Shown here: positions 52,124 to 60,657 of the stretch, in pieces
Layout: each line of letters begins with the position of its first letter
Position numbering within the stretch: position 1 is the stretch's first letter
NCBI GenBank assembly: GCA_041395385.1
Contig: JAWLAN010000024.1
Location: 1 to 64,000, forward strand
Source of the DNA: JAJVHZ01 sp041395385
GTDB taxonomy: Bacteria; Pseudomonadota; Gammaproteobacteria; JAJPIJ01
Direction: 5' to 3'
Length of the DNA stretch: 64,000 bases
The notes under the pieces: model-generated
Told to the model about the DNA's origin: nothing
The model's input: the letters and a program-made list of their open reading frames with translations, nothing else
The model's database searches: none
Position numbers and translations under genes: made by a program

Positions 52124-54456
52124 TCGGTGCCGGTCCTGCGCGCCGTGGCCTCGGGGCGCGAGCCGGCGGTGGTCCCCGTGAGCACCTCCCGGATGCGGTC
52201 CAGCATCTGCAGCTGCTCAACGGCCGGCTGCACGCGCATGAAGCGCTTGTCGGCGACGATCTGGGCCAGGAAGGTCAGCAGTCGCGCGCGATCGGCAGGA
52301 TCCGAGACCAGGACCGGGAGCGTCTGGAGCGCCAGCGCCGGCTCGAACTCGGCGATGATCTCCTGCTCGCCGCGGATGCGGCGGCGTTCCTCCGCCGAAA
52401 GCGCCGGCAGCAGCGACTCGTAATCCGGCGCCATCTCCGCCTTCAGCTCGATGCGGGCAAGCGGGATCCGGTCCTCGCCCGGGGTCAGGAGCGCGCCGAT
52501 GCGCGCTATCGCCTCCGGGTAGCCGCCCTCGCGGATCGCCGCGAGCGCCTTCTTCACGAACGGCAGTTCGCGCGGATCGGCGGGCAACTGGCGCGCCTGC
52601 GCCTGTCGTTCGTGCTTCTCCGTGAGATAGACGTTGAAGAGATTGCCGTAGGTCTGGAAGAAGGCTGCCTCGCTCAGCGCATCGCGCAGGTCGCGGCAGA
52701 AGTCGAGCGACGCGGATATCACCTCCGCGTATGCCTGCTCGGCCCGCCGCAGCGGCTGCTCCCTGCCGACCGCCTGCCGCTGCGCCTTGACCGCGGCGGC
52801 GGCCGGGGTGAGCCACCACAGCCACGGGTTCAGATCGGAGATCGCCCAGCGCTGCACGCGCAGCGGATGCAGCGTGCGGAGCAGCTCGGCCGTGGAATTG
52901 TCCATCGTCGCCTGGATCAGCGGCTGTACGAAGAGCTCGTAGGCCCGCTGGTTGAAGTCCGAGATCGCGGCAACCGCCTCGAATGCCCGCTCGTCGCCGC
53001 GCTTCGTCGGGTTCAGCCGCGCGGTGATGTCCTCCAGGCGCTTCTCCTCGAATCGCACCTCGTACTCCACCCCGCCGTTGCGCCTGACCTCCTCGATCTG
53101 CATGCCATACAGGCCCGGCGGCAGCATCTCTATCGACTTCAGGACGGAGACGATCTGCGCATGCTCCTTCTTCGCGACGCGGCCGGAGACGAAGATGCCC
53201 AGGTGGCCGACGTCCTTGTGCAGCAGGCCGACGATGACCTGGCCGCGCGCCTTGATCTCGTCGGTGGAGCCATAGACGTCGGCAACCCAGTTGAATGCCT
53301 GCTGCGGCGGCGTGATGTTGTCGCCCATGGACGCGAACAGGATGATCGGCGTCTTGATCGCGCGCAGGTCGAAGAACTCCCCCTGCTTGGATCGTACCGC
53401 GCCCGACCAGAGCTTGTTGCCGACGAACAGATTCGAGGTGATCCACTCGATCTCCTCGCGGTTCATGAGGTAGAACCCGCCCCACCAGCGCTCGAAGTCG
53501 AGGAAGCGCGGCGGCTCGGTGTCGGCGTTGGCATAGACGTGGTAATACTTGTCCCAGAACGTGTTCGCGAGATTCAGGTTCTCGAAGTTCTGCACCAGCC
53601 AGGCGCCGTCGAACTTGCCGGCGCCGAGATCCGCGGCCAGCGAGGCGAGCCACGTTCCGCCGAGCATACCGCCCGCGTAACGCATCGGGTTGTCGCCCTC
53701 GCCGTCCTGCCAGGCGCCGCCCCAGTAAGACATCGGCGAGCCGTTGATGACGATCGGACCGGTGTCCTCCGGATTCGCGGCGGCCAGCATCATCGCTGCC
53801 CACCCGCCCTGGCAGTTGCCGACGATGGCGGGCTTCGGGCTGTCCGGGTGCAGCTCCCGCACCTTGCGCACGAACGCCGCCTCGGCCTCGCAGACGTCGA
53901 GCATCGTCTGGCCGGGCTCCGGATCGGGGTAGAAGGCCACGAAGTACACCGGGTGACCGGCGCGCAGCGCCACCCCGACCTGCGAGTCGTCCTTGAATCC
54001 GCCGATGCCCGGGCCGTGTCCTGCCCGCGGATCGATGATGAGATAGGGCCGACGGCTCGCATCCACCAGTACGCCCTGCGGGGGGATGATCCGCAGCAGG
54101 GCGTAATTCACCGGGCGCTCGAGCGCGCGCCCGTCCATCACGGTCTCGTACTCGAAATGCAGCACCGGCGGCAGGCCCGCCCGCTCGCGCTCGCGGAACA
54201 CGTTCCCACGCGCCCGCAACGTGTCCCAGAAGAGTACGGAGCGCTGCACGGCATCCACGGCGTAGCCGCTCCAGCTCTGCCAGGCCTGCCAGGGTGTGGC
54301 CGTTGCCAGCGCGGAAAGATCGCTCAGTCCGGCCATCGCCTTCTGAACCCGATCCCGGTATCTCTGTTGCGCAACGTCGTATCGGTGGGCGAAGACACCG
54401 GCGATCTTCATGGAGATATCGCGGGACGTGGCGAGGGTTTCAGCGGGTTTTTTCAT
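52120..54456 (-). CDS. DUF3141 family protein with PhaC-like alpha/beta-hydrolase core
   Basis: A 778-residue cytoplasmic protein starting at ATG 54456 (CAGGAG upstream). The hydrolase core contains GNCQGGWAA with C215 as nucleophile, matching the G-x-C-x-G lipase box of polyhydroxyalkanoate synthases, with D379 (SMGDNITPP) and H418 (KDVGHLGIFVSG) as likely partners. The C-terminal half is helical and unique to the family. DUF3141 has no settled function. It heads the operon with phosphotransacylase, ackA, hydroxybutyrate dehydrogenase and CoA-transferase, which fits a PHA-related role. Confidence 0.85.
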   Translation of the reverse strand: MKKPAETLATSRDISMKIAGVFAHRYDVAQQRYRDRVQKAMAGLSDLSALATATPWQAWQSWSGYAVDAVQRSVLFWDTLRARGNVFRERERAGLPPVLHFEYETVMDGRALERPVNYALLRIIPPQGVLVDASRRPYLIIDPRAGHGPGIGGFKDDSQVGVALRAGHPVYFVAFYPDPEPGQTMLDVCEAEAAFVRKVRELHPDSPKPAIVGNCQGGWAAMMLAAANPEDTGPIVINGSPMSYWGGAWQDGEGDNPMRYAGGMLGGTWLASLAADLGAGKFDGAWLVQNFENLNLANTFWDKYYHVYANADTEPPRFLDFERWWGGFYLMNREEIEWITSNLFVGNKLWSGAVRSKQGEFFDLRAIKTPIILFASMGDNITPPQQAFNWVADVYGSTDEIKARGQVIVGLLHKDVGHLGIFVSGRVAKKEHAQIVSVLKSIEMLPPGLYGMQIEEVRRNGGVEYEVRFEEKRLEDITARLNPTKRGDERAFEAVAAISDFNQRAYELFVQPLIQATMDNSTAELLRTLHPLRVQRWAISDLNPWLWWLTPAAAAVKAQRQAVGREQPLRRAEQAYAEVISASLDFCRDLRDALSEAAFFQTYGNLFNVYLTEKHERQAQARQLPADPRELPFVKKALAAIREGGYPEAIARIGALLTPGEDRIPLARIELKAEMAPDYESLLPALSAEERRRIRGEQEIIAEFEPALALQTLPVLVSDPADRARLLTFLAQIVADKRFMRVQPAVEQLQMLDRIREVLTGTTAGSRPEATARRTGTE

Positions 54457-54901
54457 CGACTTTGCTCCTGAAATTGGAGGCGTACCGGTGCTCCTGGAGA
54501 CAGTGGGGTGGGCCGCACTCCTCGCTTGGTGGTTCCGTGGCCTCCACTGCACAGGACGGCCGTCCCTCTCGGCGAGACCACGCTCCCGGCTGGTTGGACA
54601 TCTTCCTGCGTCCCGTTTGCATCCGCATGACGACGATCAACCGCCCGTGGGTCTCGCAGAATCGCGGCGTGCTCCGGCTCGGGAGCCGGCTTTTGGGGAG
54701 CGGCCCGTACCGGCGCCGGGTCAGCCCGGTGTAGCCGATCCGCACCCCTCGGACGGTAATGGCCCTACAACGCATGCCCCGGCTCGAGGCAGACAATGGC
54801 AGCATGGGGTGCCCGCTCCACCGCCTGGCCTCGCCCAAGGACTGCCCGATGGCGCTCAGCCGACAGCAGCGTGAGTCTACAGACGTTGGTGCAGTGCAGG
54901 A

Positions 54902-54920
54902 AATTGGACCTTGGTCGTAG
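54902..54920 (-). promoter_or_regulatory. Repeated operator-like box, site 3 (towards the DUF3141 operon)
   Basis: On the minus strand it reads CTACGACCAAGGTCCAATT, matching the consensus GACCAA-N-GTCCAAT. It faces left, towards DUF3141, whose ATG is 445 bases away. Confidence 0.6.
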
Positions 54921-55025
54921 GCATTACGTGGCTGGCCGGTGGTGAGGATTCTGCTGCTCCGACGACGCGCCAGGACGCGTCGCCAGAGCGGGCGGCACGT
55001 CGCCCGTTGCAGCGCCCGCAGAGTG

Positions 55026-55044
55026 ATGGGACCAAGGTTGTATT
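55026..55044 (+). promoter_or_regulatory. Repeated operator-like box, site 4 (towards ppk2)
   Basis: ATGGGACCAAGGTTGTATT matches the consensus in GGACCAA-N-GT and the final AT. The second half-site is the most degenerate of the five. It faces right and ends 94 bases before the ppk2 ATG. Confidence 0.5.
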
Positions 55045-55138
55045 TACGCCGGGTATGTCGTGGGCGAGGATGACCCCAGCGTATGCATCGGCAGCGATCA
55101 GCGGGTAGGTTGGGCCGCCACATCAGGAGAGCCGGAAC

Positions 55139-56011
55139 ATGAAGAAGAAGGCCGACAGAAACGACGACGATGACGATAACGAGAACACATCCGGGTCCGC
55201 CGCGGATGCGCAAGCCGAAGAGGGCGGCAAGGAGAAGTTCAAGCGCAAGGATTACGAAAGTGAACTGCGCCGGTTGCAGGCGGAGCTCTGCTACCTGCAG
55301 GACTGGGTCAAGGAGACCGGCAAGCGGATCATCGTCGTCTTCGAGGGCCGGGATGCGGCCGGCAAGGGCGGCACCATACGCGCCATCACCGAGCGGGTGA
55401 GCCCGCGCATCTTCCGCCTGGTCGCGCTGCCGGCGCCCTCGGACCGGGAGAAGTCGCAGATGTACGTGCAGCGCTACCTGGCGCATTTCCCCGCGGCGGG
55501 CGAGATCGTGATCTTCGATCGCAGCTGGTACAACCGCGCCGGCGTGGAGCACGTCATGGGCTTCTGCACCAAGGAGCAGTACAAGAGATTCCTGCAAATC
55601 TGTCCGCAGTTCGAGAAGTACGTCGTGGACGGCGGGATCATGCTCGTCAAGTACTGGCTGGAGGTCGGCAACAAGGAGCAGAAACGCCGGTTCGAGGCCC
55701 GCATCGACGACCCGCTGCGGCAGTGGAAGCTGAGCCCCATGGACCTGCCTTCGCGCGAGAAGTGGTACGAGTATTCGCTCGCCCGGGACGCGATGCTGGA
55801 GGCGACGGACACCGCCTGGGCGCCGTGGCATATCGTGCGTTCGGATGACAAGAAGCGGGCCAGGCTCAACGTGATCTCTCACTTTCTGAGTCTCATCCCC
55901 TACGAGCGGATCAAGCCCCCCGGGATCAAGCTGCCCAACCGCTCCAAGAAGCGCGCCTACGACGACATCGTGACCATGGAAAGGCGTTCCTGGATCCCGG
56001 AGAAATACTGA
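55139..56011 (+). CDS. ppk2: Polyphosphate kinase 2
   Basis: PPK2 enzymes transfer phosphate between polyphosphate and nucleotides. The 290-residue protein has a charged N-terminal tail (NDDDDDNEN), Walker A GRDAAGKGGT (residues 70-79), a lid with SDREKSQMYVQRYLAHFP, and the Walker B/catalytic FDRSWYNRAGVEH (127-139). Length and motifs fit a single-domain PPK2; which class (ADP, AMP or GDP phosphorylating) is not certain. It starts behind GGAGAG and is preceded by operator-like box 4. Confidence 0.93.
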   Translation: MKKKADRNDDDDDNENTSGSAADAQAEEGGKEKFKRKDYESELRRLQAELCYLQDWVKETGKRIIVVFEGRDAAGKGGTIRAITERVSPRIFRLVALPAPSDREKSQMYVQRYLAHFPAAGEIVIFDRSWYNRAGVEHVMGFCTKEQYKRFLQICPQFEKYVVDGGIMLVKYWLEVGNKEQKRRFEARIDDPLRQWKLSPMDLPSREKWYEYSLARDAMLEATDTAWAPWHIVRSDDKKRARLNVISHFLSLIPYERIKPPGIKLPNRSKKRAYDDIVTMERRSWIPEKY

Positions 56012-56034
56012 GCCGGACCGGCGGGGGCGCAGCC

Positions 56035-57048
56035 ATGTTCGAGCTGTTCAGGAGCTTCTTCGAGACGGGCCGTTCGTCCGCCGCGCAGTACCCGGAGTCC
56101 CTGCTCACCTTCGCCATCGAGCGCGCGGTCGACGGCACCGATCCCAGGCTGCGTGCCCTGCCCGGATACGCCAGAAAGCTCAAGGGCGCCGTCATCCACG
56201 CGATCGATCACGTCATCACTCTGGTGGAGGAGCTGCCGCCCGCCGTGGATGCGAGCCGGGGGGCCTTTGGCGAGGACCGCCGCCTGTCGGGCTACTTCCC
56301 GACGGCCGACCGGTTGCAGGAGGTCTTGAGCGCGGGCGGGGTGCTGGGTGACTTCGTGCAGCGCACGGCCGGCATCGGCACGGACCGCATCGTCTCCCTG
56401 ATGATGATGGAGAAGCACGAGCGCACCGTCCTCGGGGTCGAGCAGAAAGGCGACATGGTGGTATACGACGTTCCGCAGGTGACTGTCGGCTTTACCAACC
56501 ACCGCCTGGTCGATCCCGCGGATGCCGAGGCGGAAACCCGCCGTCTGCTCAAACGGCGCGCTTTCGATCATCTCCTCGGCATCGCCCTGGGTCGCATCGA
56601 GACTGCCGGCAAGGCGAGGGCCGGACTGGAACAGCAATGCAAGCTGCTCGGTCGCAAGCTCAAGACCCTGGAGGCGGGGGGCTGGACCTTCGAGCCGGGC
56701 GGGAGCGGCAAGGCGGCCGATCTCCCGAAGCTGGAGGCGCAGCTCGAGGAGATCCAGAAGCAGTTGCGCGAGCTCGGGTCGGACACCGGCACGCTGAAGT
56801 TTCACCTCGATACGCTGAACGACGTGCTCGGGCGGGCCGAGGAGCAGCTGTGGACCACGCATCCGAGCCTGGTCATCGATCGCAAGGGCATCAGGCGAGA
56901 GCAGGCTTCCGGCGACGCGATCGAGTTGCAGCTCGACGAGTTGAACAACGCCGACGGGCGCCGCGCCGTCGCGCTATTGCTCAGCGTGCCGCGGGGTGAG
57001 ATCCGGACCCGCGGTGCGCTGCTCTCCGAAGCGCAGCGCTATCTCTGA
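56035..57048 (+). CDS. Protein of unknown function in the ppk2 operon
   Basis: A 337-residue cytoplasmic protein I do not recognise. The N-terminal 100 residues are helical; residues about 185-260 form a basic helix followed by a short coiled-coil-like stretch (LEAQLEEIQKQLRELG). No signal peptide, membrane segment, cysteine cluster or known motif is visible. The gene begins 23 bp after ppk2, and the next gene begins 12 bp after it, so it is likely co-expressed with polyphosphate metabolism. Confidence 0.65.
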   Translation: MFELFRSFFETGRSSAAQYPESLLTFAIERAVDGTDPRLRALPGYARKLKGAVIHAIDHVITLVEELPPAVDASRGAFGEDRRLSGYFPTADRLQEVLSAGGVLGDFVQRTAGIGTDRIVSLMMMEKHERTVLGVEQKGDMVVYDVPQVTVGFTNHRLVDPADAEAETRRLLKRRAFDHLLGIALGRIETAGKARAGLEQQCKLLGRKLKTLEAGGWTFEPGGSGKAADLPKLEAQLEEIQKQLRELGSDTGTLKFHLDTLNDVLGRAEEQLWTTHPSLVIDRKGIRREQASGDAIELQLDELNNADGRRAVALLLSVPRGEIRTRGALLSEAQRYL

Positions 57049-57060
57049 TTTTACGCCGCC

Positions 57061-57738
57061 ATGATCCGCAGCCTCTCGTTGTCCATCGCGCAGAAGCACC
57101 TCGAACCGGGCGAGAGCCTGGCGGAGGTCCTCTTCGGGCTTATCATGACGCTGACCTTCACCCTGGGCGCCGGGCTGCTGGTGGAGCAGGGCGAACCGGC
57201 GGCCGTCCAGGAGCTGTTGATCGCCACCGTCGGCTGCAACATCGCCTGGGGGATCATCGACGGCATGCTGTACATCAGCGGACAAATATTCGAGCGCGCG
57301 CGCATGAAACGGCTGGGACAGCTCATCCGCACTGCCGACACGGAGGAGGCCGCCGCCGCCGTGGTCGAGGAGGAGCTCGAGGACCTCGTCGGCATCACCG
57401 TCGACGAGGCCGAGCGCGCTGACCTCTACCGGCGTATGGCGCGTCACGTCCGCGCGTCCGAACCCAGGCCGCTTACGGTCGAGCGCGCGGACCTGTACGG
57501 CGCGCTGGCCAGCTTCTGGATGGTGTTCTTCGCCAGCGTCCCCGCGGCCCTGCCGTTTCTGTTCATCAACGACGCGAAGATTGCGCTGCGGGTCTCCAAC
57601 GGCATCCTGATCTGTCTGCTGTTCGTGGCCGGCTACAAGTGGGCGCATCACACCGCGTTGCGCCCGTGGCGCACGGGCCTGGTCTTTATGGCCGTCGGGT
57701 TCCTGCTCGTCGCCACGGCGATCGCGCTGGGCGGCTGA
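57061..57738 (+). CDS. Polytopic membrane protein, possibly VIT/CCC1-like
   Basis: A 225-residue protein with about five membrane segments: SLAEVLFGLIMTLTFTLGAG, LLIATVGCNIAWGIIDGMLY, then after an acidic, helical loop LASFWMVFFASVPAALPFLF, two C-terminal helices. The first two helices and the charged middle recall VIT1/CCC1 metal transporters, but I cannot confirm that. It sits between the unknown ppk2-linked gene and a SulP transporter. Confidence 0.6.
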   Translation: MIRSLSLSIAQKHLEPGESLAEVLFGLIMTLTFTLGAGLLVEQGEPAAVQELLIATVGCNIAWGIIDGMLYISGQIFERARMKRLGQLIRTADTEEAAAAVVEEELEDLVGITVDEAERADLYRRMARHVRASEPRPLTVERADLYGALASFWMVFFASVPAALPFLFINDAKIALRVSNGILICLLFVAGYKWAHHTALRPWRTGLVFMAVGFLLVATAIALGG

Positions 57739-57851
57739 TCGCGCAGGGGTGCCCCCCCGCCCGGAGAGACGAGTGCACCGGATGGGACCGGTCCGGCGGG
57801 GCGGTGACTGGAAAGACGGCACTTCGGTGCAGCCGCGGGCAGGCAAAGGAA

Positions 57852-59534
57852 ATGAAACCTGAGACCGACAGGTCGGAACTCCGGGCCGGCATGGGCTCGC
57901 TGCGCGATTACTCGCGGGAGTGGCTGCGCGCGGACGTGATCGCCGGCCTGACCGCGGCGGCGGTCGTGATCCCGAAGGCCATGGCCTACGCGACCATCGC
58001 CGGACTGCCCGTGCAGGTGGGCCTGTACACCGCATTCGTGCCGATGGTCGTCTACGCGCTGCTCGGCACCTCGCGGCCGCTCAGCGTCAGCACCACCACG
58101 ACCATCGCCATCCTGGCCGCCACCGAACTGGGTCGTGCCGTCCCCGCTGGAGGAACCGCGGAACTGGTGGCGGCCGGGGCAACGCTGGCGCTACTGGTCG
58201 GCGCCATGCTGATGCTCGCCGCCGTGCTCCGTCTCGGCTTCGTCGCCAACTTCATCTCCGAACCGGTGCTGACGGGTTTCAAGTCCGGGATCGGGCTGGT
58301 TATCGTCGTCGATCAGATCCCGAAACTGCTGGGGATACACATCGAGAAGGCCGGCTTCTTCAGGGACATTTTCGCCATCCTCCAGCACCTGCCGGCCGCC
58401 TCGATCGCCACGCTGTCGCTCGCGCTGCTGTTGCTGATCCTCATCTTCCTCCTCGAACGCCATGCGCCGCGCGCGCCGGCGCCGCTCATCGCCATCGCGG
58501 TTGCGATCGCCGGGACCGCCCTGCTGGGACTGGCCCAGCAGGGCGTGGCCACGATAGGCGGGATCCCGCGCGGGCTGCCCGCGCTGGTGCGGCCGCGGCT
58601 CGATCTGGTGATGGAGATGTGGCCGGCGGCGGCCGGCATCGCCCTGATGAGCTTCACGGAGAGTATCGCCGCGGCACGCGCGTTCGGCAGCCCCGCGGAG
58701 CCGCGTCCGGTGCCGAACCGCGAGTTGTGGGCCATCGGCGCGGCGAACGCCGCAGGCGGCCTGTTCGGCGCGATGCCCGCGGGTGGCGGCACCACGCAGA
58801 CCGCGGTGAATCGCAAGGCCGGGGCGCGCAGCCAGGCGGCGGAACTCGTCACCGCCGTGGCGGCAATCGCGACGCTGCTCGTGCTCGCGCCGGTCATCAG
58901 CCTCATGCCGCAGGCAGCGCTGGCAGCGGTGGTGATTGCGTATTCCGTGGATCTGATCAGGCCGGCGGAATTTCTCGACATCCGCCGCGTGCGCCGCATC
59001 GAGTTCCGGTGGGCGTTGATCGCCTTTGCCGGCGTCGTCCTTCTGGGAACCCTGAAAGGGATACTCGTGGCCGTGATCGCCTCGCTGCTGGAGCTCGCGC
59101 AGCAGGCCTACGATCCGCGCGTGTATGCGCTTGGCCGCAAGCGCGGGACCGGCGTCTTCCGGGCGCGTTCGGACGAACATCCGGACGACGATACCTGGCC
59201 CGGGTTGCTGATCGTACGCATCGAGGGAAGCGCCTTCTTCCTCAACGCGCAGCTTATCGGCGACAAGATATGGCGACTGGTCGCCGCGGAGCAGCCGAGA
59301 GTCCTGATGATCGACTGCAGCTCGCTGCTGGATATCGAATTCACGGCGCTGAAGATGCTGATCGAGGCGGAGGCGAAGCTGAAGCGCGACGGCATCGAGC
59401 TGTGGCTGGCGGCGCTGAATCCGGAGACGCTGCGGGTGGTGCAGAATTCCGAGCTGGGCCGGACGCTCGGACGGGAGCGGATGTTCATGAATCGCGCCAG
59501 CGCCGTCGAGCGCTACGAGCGGCTGCGATCGTGA
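57852..59534 (+). CDS. SulP-family anion transporter with STAS domain
   Basis: A 560-residue membrane protein of the SLC26/SulP family. ATG 57852 follows AAAGGA; upstream in-frame sequence is not conserved. The transport domain starts LRADVIAGLTAAAVVIPKAM with AYATIAGLPVQVGLYTAFVP, and contains GFKSGIGLVIVVDQIPKLLG and AAGGLFGAMPAGGGTTQTAV. The C-terminal STAS domain includes VLMIDCSSLLDIEFTALKML. Substrate (sulfate, bicarbonate or other) is unknown. The BASS-like gene overlaps its stop codon (GTGA). Confidence 0.88.
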   Translation: MKPETDRSELRAGMGSLRDYSREWLRADVIAGLTAAAVVIPKAMAYATIAGLPVQVGLYTAFVPMVVYALLGTSRPLSVSTTTTIAILAATELGRAVPAGGTAELVAAGATLALLVGAMLMLAAVLRLGFVANFISEPVLTGFKSGIGLVIVVDQIPKLLGIHIEKAGFFRDIFAILQHLPAASIATLSLALLLLILIFLLERHAPRAPAPLIAIAVAIAGTALLGLAQQGVATIGGIPRGLPALVRPRLDLVMEMWPAAAGIALMSFTESIAAARAFGSPAEPRPVPNRELWAIGAANAAGGLFGAMPAGGGTTQTAVNRKAGARSQAAELVTAVAAIATLLVLAPVISLMPQAALAAVVIAYSVDLIRPAEFLDIRRVRRIEFRWALIAFAGVVLLGTLKGILVAVIASLLELAQQAYDPRVYALGRKRGTGVFRARSDEHPDDDTWPGLLIVRIEGSAFFLNAQLIGDKIWRLVAAEQPRVLMIDCSSLLDIEFTALKMLIEAEAKLKRDGIELWLAALNPETLRVVQNSELGRTLGRERMFMNRASAVERYERLRS

Positions 59535-60403
59535 GCGGCCCGATCCCCGAACCGCTGCTGACGTTGTGCGTGGTGATCACCGTGTTCACGGTGATGTTCG
59601 CCCTGGGGCTCGGCATCGTTCCCGGCCAGTTGTTGCGATGGACCGTGCAGCGGCCAGGGCTGATGGCCCGCGCCCTGTTCTCGGTGCTGGTCGCCGTGGC
59701 GGCCATCGCACTCCTGGTGACCCGCGCCATCGAGCTGCCCAGGGCGGCGCAGATCGGCATCGTGCTGATGTCGATCTCTCCGGGCGCGCCGGTGGCGCTG
59801 CGCCGATCGCTCGGCGCCGGCGGCCACCAGGCATTCGCCCCGAGCCTGCAGATATGCGCGGTAGCGCTGGCGGTCTTTTCCATGCCGCTGTCGATCGCCT
59901 TGCTCAATCATGTCTATGCCGGGCAGGCCAGCATCGCGCCCTCGCAGGTGGCGCGGCAGGTATTCATCGTGCAGCTTCTGCCGCTGGCACTGGGCATGGC
60001 GCTCCGGCACCTGCGTGCCGGCCTCGCGCAGTGGCTGGAGCCGCGGCTGAGCCGGATTGGAACATTCATGCTCGCAGCCGTCGTGGTCCTCATCCTGATC
60101 AATGTGTGGGAGGTGACGATCAACGCCGGTCTGCGCGGGGCGGCGGCGGTCGTATTGACCACTGCCGGGGCGCTTGCCGTCGGCCACCTGCTGGGAGGGC
60201 CCGAGCCGGCCACCCGCACCGCGGTGGCGATCATCAGCGCCGCGCGCAACCCGGGCCTGGCGCTGCTCGTGGCGGCACTCAATCGGGCCCCGCCCGAGAT
60301 CCAGGCGACGGTGCTGGCCTACCTCATCATCTCCGTGTTCTCCATCGTCCCGTACGTCGCGTGGCGCCGCCGAGCGAGCCACGATCACGCGCGTGTGGGC
60401 TGA
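59531..60403 (+). CDS. BASS-like membrane transporter
   Basis: A 290-residue inner-membrane protein with eight to nine helices. Start is GTG 59531, overlapping the SulP stop. VVITVFTVMFALGLGIVPGQLL, MSISPGAPVALRRSLGAG and the discontinuous-helix type motif AIISAARNPGLALLVAA resemble bile acid:sodium symporter family proteins. The substrate is unknown. It likely belongs to the ppk2 transcript as its last gene. Confidence 0.72.
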   Translation: MSGPIPEPLLTLCVVITVFTVMFALGLGIVPGQLLRWTVQRPGLMARALFSVLVAVAAIALLVTRAIELPRAAQIGIVLMSISPGAPVALRRSLGAGGHQAFAPSLQICAVALAVFSMPLSIALLNHVYAGQASIAPSQVARQVFIVQLLPLALGMALRHLRAGLAQWLEPRLSRIGTFMLAAVVVLILINVWEVTINAGLRGAAAVVLTTAGALAVGHLLGGPEPATRTAVAIISAARNPGLALLVAALNRAPPEIQATVLAYLIISVFSIVPYVAWRRRASHDHARVG

Positions 60404-60478
60404 ATCGAAACCCGCTCCAGCCGTGTCGCGCCGGGGTGGAGGCGATCCGAGCGCGGCGCCTCATCCTTGTCGATCTCC

Positions 60479-60497
60479 GTAAGACCAACGTCCAATA
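60479..60497 (+). promoter_or_regulatory. Repeated operator-like box, site 5 (before the PpiC-HupE-DUF3604 operon)
   Basis: GTAAGACCAACGTCCAATA shares 15 consecutive bases with site 1 (GACCAACGTCCAATA). It lies 160 bases before ATG 60658 in an otherwise gene-free 254 bp interval. Confidence 0.65.
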
Positions 60498-60657
60498 GCC
60501 ATTTTCCGCGTCCGCGGCAAGGATCGACAGGCCTCCTGCGAGAACGAGTAGAGCCAGCCGTTGGGCGAATATTCTTCGTGTACAATCGGACGGAAGGTGG
60601 ATGCACCGCCGTAAGAAGCCGGCACATATTCATCGTGGCCGATGTAATAAGAAGATC

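Larger units (their letters stand above)
54457..55138. other. 682-bp divergent intergenic region with two operator-like boxes
   Basis: This is the longest gene-free stretch in the window. It separates the minus-strand DUF3141 operon from the plus-strand ppk2 gene. Boxes 3 and 4 lie in its right half, one facing each way. The left 440 bases are GC-rich and show no plausible gene or RNA. They would be a long 5' leader for DUF3141 unless another promoter exists closer to it. Confidence 0.6.

Noticed and set aside
57785..57800. GGGACCGGTCCGG before the SulP gene as a sixth motif copy
   Set aside because: The half-sites GGAC and GTCC are separated by only two bases instead of four, and the CAA and AAT parts are missing.
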